A stretch of 64,000 nucleotides of DNA from Didymella arachidicola (taxonomy: Eukaryota; Ascomycota; Dothideomycetes; Pleosporales; Didymellaceae). The position numbers and the translations under genes are program-made. The DNA is taken from NCBI GenBank assembly GCA_016630955.3, contig CM049992.1:1302001-1366000 (forward strand), given 5' to 3'. This document shows, piece by piece, positions 55,951 to 64,000 of this stretch. Within the stretch, counting starts at the first letter, position 1; the number at the start of each line of letters is the position of its first letter. The notes under the pieces are model-generated. The model saw nothing but the letters and a program-made list of their open reading frames with translations, was not told where the DNA came from and did no database searches.

Positions 55951-58900
55951 AGAGGAAGGTACAATTCGAGAGTATAGCTTCGTGGCATATCCAGTCCGAT
56001 TCTAGTACTCATTCTCTGCTATGACTTAATGTAGATGGTGAGGCTTTTTTCTGCTTGCATGAACCTCCCTAACCTATCTGAACCAGTCAGAGTATGGTTT
56101 GAAATGCATGTGACTTATGATTTCCATCATAGCAATTTGATGTTTCCTTTCCACCATGTATGCCGATACACAAGGCGTCGATCCAGGATCGGGAATCTGT
56201 TTCGAAACCGTCATAAGACTGACGATTGTCTAGCCTCTGCTCTGTATAGCTTCAAGAAGGTCGATTACCTTTCGACTTGCGTAACTTGGTGTGACACAAT
56301 CCATATCTGGACCAGTTTCGTTAGTTGCGGAGGATCTCATCTGTACGAGACGCACTGGTATCGCAAGGATAGAGTCGTATACCATATGTTACAGCAAATC
56401 ATATCGTCTTATGTTAGCTCAAAACTTATGGTGACGAGGCAGACAGACTGTCTACTATGGTCCAGAGACGGACGGCAGAACAGCTTGTCGCTCCCTTGCG
56501 TAGCACTCTGCAACACCGTGCACTCGCAGGACATAGTTTGCGGAGTCTCAAGATGAATATTGCTATCGCTTGTTGTGAATGTGAGGATGGGATTGGGAAG
56601 TACGAGCCAAATAGGGGCAGGCAGAGGTTTGAATATCAAACGTGGCTGTGCGCTAAATGTAGCTGATTCGCATAGCCGGCGGGGTAACCAGTACGGCCTC
56701 GAAGTAGGTGTGAGCTTCTGCGATAGTGTAGCCTGATGGTCCAACTGTGCCACTAACATAGCCTGTGCGCATCGGATAGAGCGTTGCAACAATATACCTA
56801 TTGAATGTGGCATAGGGTCTCGACTTTTTCTTCAGGCAGTGCTCACGCGTGGAAACAGCGCAAAGTGCCGCATGTCCGACCTTTTCGCTCCCTGCCTTAG
56901 TCGCCCCATCAAAATTGAAGCTTAGTATTGCTTCTGGTAGAAGATAAGATTTGCCCGGCAGGCTGGCCCGAGCAGTATGTTGCATCTGAGTAGAGCGTTC
57001 TCATGCACAAGGCAATGACTGCGGTACCGCCTTGCTCTCGAGGACATAATAGAAGCATGTGCGTTGCCATTGCGATCGAAGACCAATGCTTTGCTTGTCC
57101 TCACGCCGGATGGCCTCTGAGCTCGAAGTTGGACCGAGAAGGCGCGAGGCGATGGAGAAGGGCCGACCCTTAGGAACAGATGTCTTAGAGATCGATGCAT
57201 GCATCTGACGTTCGTCGATCCGGCCTTACTTCGCCAAACTGATGGGACCTGGGGGCGGGAGCGGGGTGGTGAAATCCAGACCCCAGGATGTTGGTGTTGC
57301 TGCTTGAGTGAAATGCCAGTTCTTGCTTCGCTTATTCCCTACGAAGACATGTCATCAAGCACCCGCCTCCGGGATGAGATTGCGCGTCCACGATCTTCGG
57401 ATGAGAGAGCTTATCGTCAACCTACAATTTGATATCGAACAAATGGGGCCGCGGACCACTGCCGATGGGAAGCCGGGAGGAATCTGAGACGATACAGCTG
57501 ATGAATGCCTGCAGGAGCGATCGCCCACCAGACACCACGCCGGCGACTTAGTGAACCTTTGACTCTCAGCAATTGCGGCTCATGAATCAAGACCAGCCAG
57601 CCTATTGCTCGGGAACTTGATCTACGAACGATGGCGTGCAGATGGACTGACCAAATCACGATGCTACGAGTCGCAAACAGAGCGAGCAAGAGACCGAGCA
57701 TCGTTCAGGACCGTCTGCGGCGCTCGAGCTGCATCCGGAGTCGAATCCGTCAGGGCTGGGTGCTTTTCAGCGCGTCGGAGAGCAGCTCCGAAGGACTCAG
57801 GAGCTAGGAGCTAGGAGCTATTGTGGTATCTGGCATAAGTTTTGTTGGTGGAGAAAGCCAGCTAGGGATAGGACCGGATACGTATATATTGTCTGAGCCA
57901 ATAAAGACTACAGCGTGTGCTGACTGATCTTGTCTCTGCAAAGCAAAAGCTATAAAAGTTACATTACGCATGCGCCACATCGCGACCTACCGACAAATCT
58001 TATGCCTGTAGTAGGAGCTAGCGGGCGCGTGGCTCATTTGCCGTAGTGGAGTCCCCAGCGAAAGCTGAGGGCCCACCCGGACAAGTACGGCGACGTCTGC
58101 TCACACCTCCTGCGATTCAATTTTTCCCAATGCGCAGTGACAACATACGCAGTGACAACATACTACCTGCTCAGGCGTCAGGCATCTAGTTGCATGATCG
58201 TACAGCGAATGATGTTAGCTGGATCAGTAGTCGAAGATAGCTTCGCTCTGCTGATCCACGAACGAGATGTATGGAAAGCTCGAACAGGAGGCGCTTCAAG
58301 ATTGAAGGGTCTGGCCATCTCGGTCGTAGCAGCCGCATGGGGCAGTGTAAACTTGAGTCTTAACTGGTCAAGCTGCAACGTCAGAAATGTTCCTTGGGTT
58401 TTCTCCGTTGATGGCGTGCAAAAGCAGGCACGCTTTCGCCGTCTTCCGGATACGTGCCGCCTCATCTACAGGGAATTGGTCACGCAGCGTAAGCTCAACA
58501 GAGAGTCAGGAGCTGCAGAGGGTGACGAGTCCAGCTGCAGGTCGGTGGAGCGGAAATTCGATGTTGAAGGACTCGATTCATGACCATAAGACAGCGGACC
58601 TGGAGATATTGGGCAGCGGAGACGGGACGCGTTGCGCTCACGTTCATACGTTTGCGGCCCAGACAACCTTGGAACGCCTGCTTCATTGACCTGCGATTAA
58701 TTGGCGTTCTTAAATCAGGGTCCTTGAACCGATATTCATGATGTTAGCCGTAGCGAGTTCCTGAATGTCACTAGGTCTTCAGATGTGGCTTTTGTGGTCC
58801 TGACCCTTGGAAAGAAGATACATTACTGTCTGATCGACGTCAAGCGAAAGGACTTTAGGGCCCTTATGCCCAATTGCGCAAGAGTCCAGCACTTCGGAAT

Positions 58901-59540
58901 CCGCTTCGGTTGGGTTCGCTGGTCGCCGTTGTCTGTGCAGTGCATGGATGATGAGATAGTCGTCGAGATTTTCTTCCACTTTATCCGCACCGTGCCGAGG
59001 TTGGCCTCAGACGACAAAGCACAATTATTGGGACGTCTGGTCTCAACACCCACATTGTGTAGCATCACAGCCTTTATGCCGTCCTGGTTGCGGCAAGTCT
59101 GAAGCCGAGCCTGGGGCATGGTGCGTGTCTGTACCTAGGTACGCTACCTTGCGGAAGCGGGCACTGTTGTGCGGCGCATCCAATCGACATCTAGTGAACT
59201 GCCGCGGAGCATAGGTCTATAAACCTTCTGAAACCGCGTGCTTACTAGAAGCCCACTTCCTCGTGGCAAGTGGGTGGATGGCTTCTAGCGAGAGTGCAAG
59301 GATGCACCAGGTCTTCATCTGAGTGGGTGCCAACAGCGGCAGCGCGCGCCGTATGCATGCAAGCAGCTAGCAAATGTCAAACACTATTTTGTGTACCCCG
59401 AGTCAGTAGCACCCTTTCGGTAGATCCCACAAGAGGCAAATTCCCCTTTAATTGGGCCATTCGGGATATATACGGGTGTGGAGGTCGTCTGCTCCTGTTG
59501 CTCTCGCGCTCCGAAGCTCGTTGATTGAGTAAAGGACGCC
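55951..59540. other. Long intergenic stretch
   Basis: 3.6 kb. Open frames of 100-173 codons occur on both strands (for example 56035-56556 plus, 56985-56653 minus, 58465-58178 minus), but none shows a domain, signal peptide or intron pattern I recognise. A 7-bp unit (AGGAGCT) is repeated three times at about 57798-57820. I call no gene. Confidence 0.35.
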
Positions 59541-60741
59541 ATGTCAGCCACCGTCGAGGACTTCCAGCTTGCTGCAGTGGCAGCAGGCTTCACAATTGGA
59601 TTCGGGTTCCTCACAGTATGGGAGGCCATCCAACAGACACGGCGGAACCGCAACCCGCTGAGATCCATCTACATCTACATGCTATGGGGTGAGATCCTGG
59701 TGAACATATGCATTGGTGTTGTTGGCTGGCTTTTCTTGACCGGCACATTGGGTCCTACGTAAGAACGCTCGATCACTAACGGTCACTGAACGTTGCTGAC
59801 TTCTGAACAGTGTACCAGTCTTGTTCTTCATTCTCCTCTTCTGGGTGTTCCAGATCCAACTGCTCATGCAAATCATCATCAACCGTATCGCGCTCATCGC
59901 TGAACATCGCAACACTGTCCGCAACATCAAGTGGGGAACAGTGATCCTCATCTCTGCCATCAACATCGCTGTCTTCTGCATCTGGATTCCCGCGCACGTC
60001 GTGCCACCCCATCCGCTTTTTGTCAAGATCAACAATGTTTGGGACAAGATCTCGAAGGTCCTCATTTTAATTGTGGACGCCGGCCTCAACTGGTACTTCC
60101 TCCGCATTGTCAAGATTAGACTTGTCGACCAAGTCGGTCTTACCAAATACAAACCGCTCGTGAGCTTCAATGCGAAACTCATGATCGTGTCTATCGCCAT
60201 GGACGTAAGTATTGAGATGTCATAAGCAGCAGTGACCTTGCGCTAACAACAGTAGGGTCTACTTATCGGTCTCATGTTCCTCAAGAACCAAATCGTCTAC
60301 ATCCAGTTCCATCCGGTTGTTTACATGGTCAAGCTCAATATCGAAATGTCCATGGCTTCGCTCATCGTACGCCTCGCCAAGGGCAAGACCGACAACGATG
60401 CCTATTCCGAAGAGTTCGGCAGCTCCACAGGTCCTTCGAATTCGCAATCAGATCGACGCTCGAAAGCAAAGCCCAACCAGTTCCAGTCCTTCCAATTGAC
60501 TTCCGCGAAAGGTCCAGGAAGGAGTAAGATCCACAGTCGCAACGACAGCGACGAAAGCTTGGGGCAGATTCATCGCACGACTGAGCTGAACGTTGTTGTA
60601 GAACACGTGGATGTGGACAAGCTGAAGGGTAGCAGCGAGGGCAGCTCCAGGAGCAGCCACGAGGCGCCGTACAGCATGTTCGGTGATGAGACGCCATTGC
60701 AAAAGAATGGCAAAGTACGAATAACCGGGAAGGCTTTGTAA
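59541..60741 (+). CDS. Multi-spanning fungal membrane protein, six to seven helices
   Basis: Exons 59541-59758, 59811-60204 and 60256-60741 (introns 52 and 51 nt) give 365 aa. Helices can be read at AAVAAGFTIGFGFLTVW, LWGEILVNICIGVVGWLFL, VPVLFFILLFWVFQIQLL, GTVILISAINIAVFCIWI, VLILIVDAGLNWYFL and LMIVSIAMDGLLIGLMFL. YMVKLNIEMSMASLIVRLAK closes the membrane part. The C-terminal 110 residues are polar and Ser-rich, probably cytoplasmic. This pattern is frequent in Pezizomycotina and uncharacterised. Its end faces the aldo-keto reductase 3' end about 100 bp away. Confidence 0.87.
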
Positions 60742-60843
60742 TATTTCTTATGTTTCTTCGAAGATACCACTGTACACAAAGCATACGTTCGATTTATGAT
60801 GAAGTCAAGGCTCCGTCCCATCACTCGTTGTGCGCTATCTGAT

Positions 60844-61882
60844 CTAGTCGTGGCTAACAGTAGGATCCCACGCGCACGGCTCGTAGGCGCCAGTATCGAG
60901 AGTCTGCATATCCTCCGCGGAAAGCTCAAAGTCGTAAACATCCGCGTTCTCTTCAATCCTAGACTTCGTCACAGACTTCGGCAGAGGAATGAAACCCTGC
61001 GCGCCAAGTCAGTCTTATCCTACTTATCGCATGGCATAGCGAACTCACCATTTGCAGACTCCACCTGATCAAAACTTGACTCGGCGTCTTTCCGTACTTC
61101 TTCGCTAACGGGGTCAAGAGAGGATCATCGTTTCTTGTCGCCCGTACTATCGGACAGTAGGCCTCGCACAGAACGCCCCTTTGCTTGCACCAATTGACAA
61201 TGTCGGGTCTCGCGAGCCATGGATGCAGTTCCACTTGGTTGATGCTGATCACACCACCTTTACCTTTCCCCTGGCTGCTTTCTGTCTCTTTAATGTAGGC
61301 TTCGAGCTCATCAAGATGGTGCACACCATAATTGCTCACACCAATGCTTCTGATCTTGCCAGCTTCAACACCTTCGACAAGCGCCTTCCACGCGCCGATG
61401 CGATTCTCTTTGCCTCCATAAGGAGAGTGCAGGAGATATAGATCTACGTAGTCGAACCCAGTGACTTTCAGCGTGTTCTCGATGTGATCCTTTGAGTTTT
61501 CGTAGTTCATATCCTTTGGCGGAATCTTCGTTGTGAAAAAAAGCCCCTCTCTTGCGATGCCGCTGGCTTTCATGCCCTCAGCAGATGGCTGTTCATTGCG
61601 ATATGCGACTGCGGAGTCGACATGGCGATACCCACTCTTGAGCGCGTGCTCGACGACCTCCGCACATTCGGAAGCAGGCGTCTGGTATACACCGTATCCT
61701 AGTGCTGGGATTTCATAGCCTGATGGTAGAAGATATTTGGCGTTGATGGACAAAGTCGACATATTTACGGCGGATAAAGATGACGTCGTAGTGATTTTGC
61801 GCACAACAGGAGCGCCAAGAATGGGGAAGTGAGCTCGATGGTGGATAAGCCTTCGAAGCGCAGTGTTTCTCAACGCAAGCAT
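60844..61882 (-). CDS. Aldo-keto reductase
   Basis: NADPH-dependent reductase of carbonyl compounds. Exons 61882-61049 and 60996-60844 (52-nt intron) give 328 aa. Catalytic tetrad residues are visible: Asp and Tyr in HVDSAVAYRNE, Lys in FFTTKIPP, His in LYLLHSPYG. Cofactor-binding parts are IGVSNYGVHHL, INQVELHPWL, EAYCPIVRA and, after the intron, IPLPKSVTKSRIEEN. The first 40 residues before MSTLSINAKY are basic (LRNTALRRLIHHRAHF) and could target mitochondria; starting at the later ATG would give a cytosolic form. The true substrate cannot be deduced. Confidence 0.9.
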
Positions 61883-62503
61883 AACGACATGTAAGCTGGG
61901 GACCGGAGTACTTCTTGTACGATTCAGATGTCGTGATTCGGGTGGTGGATGACCAGCGCCTATCTCCTAGCGCGCGGAGATAGTCGGCTAGCGTGGTGAG
62001 GCCTCTCGAAGATTTGCAACACCTCAAATCTATGTCGAGGAACCTTATCGGAGCCGCATTCTCCTCCGGCATGTCCGACAGAAAGATGATCATCTGCGGA
62101 CGATTGCGACAGCACTTCCGTAGCCATGGCTATGTTCACTCGTGCGACCGTGTCTTCGTTGGCTCGTTGTAGACGTGGCCTCAAGCCCAAAACGATCGAC
62201 CGGTCAACACAAGGTGTCTACAGAAGTTGACTCATATAACGATTGTCATTCAGCACGTAACCCGCTGTTACAATCATGGAAGAACACGTTGATGCGACTT
62301 TCGCCGCAAGATCTGGGTCCACCGAATACGGAACTTGCGGTACGCCTGACGGCACCGACTTGTCAGGCAACAACAATTTTCAAGCACAAGGCGCGGTGAG
62401 CATCAGACGTGAAAGAGGACACATCCTTCGTGCGTAACCTCTGGCTCTGTCTGTCTGATAAGAGTAGGGGCTGCTGCAGGCGACTACTCGCAATTTACTC
62501 ATC
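61883..62503. other. Divergent promoter region
   Basis: Between the aldo-keto reductase (minus) and the secreted protein (plus). No other gene seen. Confidence 0.45.
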
Positions 62504-64000
62504 ATGCGGCTCTGCTTTCTGTTAGGCTCAATCGCTTCGATCCCGACCCTGGTGCGTTCGACATCATACATCGATCCCAATGACTTCTCAATCCCTCTAC
62601 CGAGATCATCAAAGGACAACCAAGCTGTCCTAGGCCATCTCGAGTATGATGGACCGGTTTGGACGCCCTCGGACCCATGCCCACGCGCAATACACGCTGA
62701 GCTTCCATGTGCCTGGGGCCCGGAATTGTGTCGGTTCAACAACATTAGCACCGTACATACAGCTCTTGTCCATTGCCCGACTGTGGAAGAAGTCAATCTG
62801 TATATGGACGATGGATGGTGCAGGGATCATCAGGTGGAGCTTTTCAACCACACACTACCGATCAACAATGAAATCAAGTATTCAGCCTTGAAAAGACTGG
62901 TGCTTGATGGATATCGGTTCGGTGGGCCTTGGGCTGATGAGCCACAAGAGGATCCAAGAGTGCAAAGGTGGGAGAGTTGTGGCCGACCTGAGGCTGAGGC
63001 TGTTGTACAAAACCTGAGACAAGAGAGTGCAATCCAGACGGCCCACACCAATTTGGCAGCTTGGTTGAAGGTCATGGATTGGGAGCAGCTTGAAGAGCTG
63101 AGCATCAATTGGGCACGTAATCCCGAGCATACTCTAATACAGGAGCTTGCTGGGAGTGGCGGGCTCAAGGGCCTCAAGAGCCTGGCTATCACCAGCTTAG
63201 AGTTCGTGGAAGCACTGGACCACAACACCTTGACACAGCTAAGGTGGGTTGGACCGACAGCAGAAGGTGAGCTGGAAAGCATGCTCGCGCACCAAGGTCA
63301 ATCACTTCGAAAATTGGAGTATCGCTGTGACGAACCCGTATGTCCCGAATTCCCTCAGCCCTTCAATTTCTCCACCTTCCCAGTTGTAGCGCCGAATCTG
63401 GAGCACATCAGCATCAACATACCACGAAACGGATCCTTGCCGATTAGCAAATTGAAAGCACTGACCGGCATGCCCAATCTGCAGACCGCCGATCTCTACT
63501 TTCGAATGCAAAGCGACCGTCATGCCAAAGAAGAAGCCCTTGGTGTTGTACCTGACTGCATATGGTCACCCGAGAAAGACAACTCCGAGACTTGCAACGG
63601 TACTGCTAGATATCAGCTGCCGTACATCAATCGCACTACTGCTGAAGATGTGTTCAAAGTCATTCGAGATCACAAACAAGGCAAAGAGATGCAAAACGTT
63701 ACGCTTTATTCAGGAGACTGGATGCCGGTGTCACGTGGGAATTCTATCATGTCATGGAAGAGAGCTAGAGTGACCTGCACGGTTGAACACAGTAAAGTAA
63801 TCTGCAAGGCAGAAGGCCGCCTTTACTACAAAGGCCTCTGGGCCAAGGACGATTGGAGACTGAGATATGCCTCGAAACATCAGGAGCCTGGAGTCGAGCT
63901 TACCGATGAGCAACTACTGGAAGCATACAATCGCATAGATGCGAAAAAGGATGCGCGAACCAACAGGGCGCAGAGGGAGAAGGAGAGAAGGAGGATCGAG
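62504..64000 (+). CDS. Secreted protein of unknown family, 5' part (leucine-rich pattern)
   Basis: An open frame of 499 codons from the ATG at 62504 runs off the right edge without a stop. Signal peptide MRLCFLLGSIASIPTLVRS. The body has recurring pieces such as LKRLVLDGYRFGGPW, LEELSINWARN, LKGLKSLAITSLEF, LRKLEYRCDEP, LEHISINIPRNGSL and MPNLQTADLYF, spaced irregularly like a divergent leucine-rich repeat solenoid. Cysteines are scattered. Near the edge it becomes charged (KDARTNRAQREKERRRIE). Likely a secreted or surface LRR-like protein; no family name is justified. A single uninterrupted exon so far. Confidence 0.8.
   Translation, partial: MRLCFLLGSIASIPTLVRSTSYIDPNDFSIPLPRSSKDNQAVLGHLEYDGPVWTPSDPCPRAIHAELPCAWGPELCRFNNISTVHTALVHCPTVEEVNLYMDDGWCRDHQVELFNHTLPINNEIKYSALKRLVLDGYRFGGPWADEPQEDPRVQRWESCGRPEAEAVVQNLRQESAIQTAHTNLAAWLKVMDWEQLEELSINWARNPEHTLIQELAGSGGLKGLKSLAITSLEFVEALDHNTLTQLRWVGPTAEGELESMLAHQGQSLRKLEYRCDEPVCPEFPQPFNFSTFPVVAPNLEHISINIPRNGSLPISKLKALTGMPNLQTADLYFRMQSDRHAKEEALGVVPDCIWSPEKDNSETCNGTARYQLPYINRTTAEDVFKVIRDHKQGKEMQNVTLYSGDWMPVSRGNSIMSWKRARVTCTVEHSKVICKAEGRLYYKGLWAKDDWRLRYASKHQEPGVELTDEQLLEAYNRIDAKKDARTNRAQREKERRRIE

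Noticed and set aside
56035..56556. 173-codon ATG frame as a gene
   Set aside because: No domain, signal peptide, intron or recognisable composition; chance frames of this size occur elsewhere in the window.
1..64000. tRNA, rRNA, CRISPR or secondary-metabolite cluster
   Set aside because: No tRNA-like arm and T-loop patterns, rRNA segments or regular spacer arrays were found by eye, and no polyketide or peptide synthetase domains.

Overview
This window is nuclear DNA of a filamentous ascomycete. Genes have one or more short introns (about 45-70 nt, GT...AG). The gene set is typical of fungi: a CBM18/GH16 wall transglycosylase with a GPI tail, dipeptidyl peptidase V, a fungal rhodopsin-fold receptor, a DUF3405 protein, F-box-like 'FFxLPxEIRNxIY' proteins and a DUF4470 relative. 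Fot1/pogo and Tc1 transposons carry RIP-like nonsense codons (C-to-T, mostly CpA to TpA). The combination suits a Dothideomycete, probably Pleosporales, and several secreted wall-active enzymes would suit a plant-associated lifestyle. The species cannot be named from sequence alone.

Layout. 1-8 kb: 5' part of a TRP-like channel (minus), dipeptidyl peptidase V (plus), a small cysteine-rich secreted protein (plus) and a rhodopsin-fold membrane receptor (minus). 8-12 kb: a 159-bp MITE, a dual-specificity phosphatase (minus) and a decayed 1,865-bp pogo element. 12-20 kb: a DUF4470 pseudogene, the UTR2-like transglycosylase and a GH5 mannanase-like enzyme. 22-33 kb: a transposon nest made of two head-to-tail decayed pogo copies inside one pair of inverted repeats, with a third element inserted into the right repeat. 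After it come a pectin methylesterase and a nearly intact fourth pogo element. 34-42 kb: a methionine permease, a Cys-rich small protein, a relic and then an intact copy of a three-TM surface protein, and DOM34. 42-54 kb: an F-box-like protein, a DUF3405 protein, phenylalanyl-tRNA synthetase alpha and a second F-box-like gene with an in-frame stop. 54-64 kb: a Tc1-like element, a multi-spanning membrane protein, an aldo-keto reductase and a secreted protein running off the right edge.

Housekeeping genes (DOM34, FRS2) and secreted or surface genes are interleaved with transposons. No biosynthetic cluster or operon-like arrangement is visible. The most unusual signal is in the transposons. Every pogo-type terminal repeat here carries a direct repeat with an exact 17-bp period just inside the end, although the repeat sequences differ between elements. 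This suggests a conserved two-site recognition architecture for the CENP-B-like transposases.
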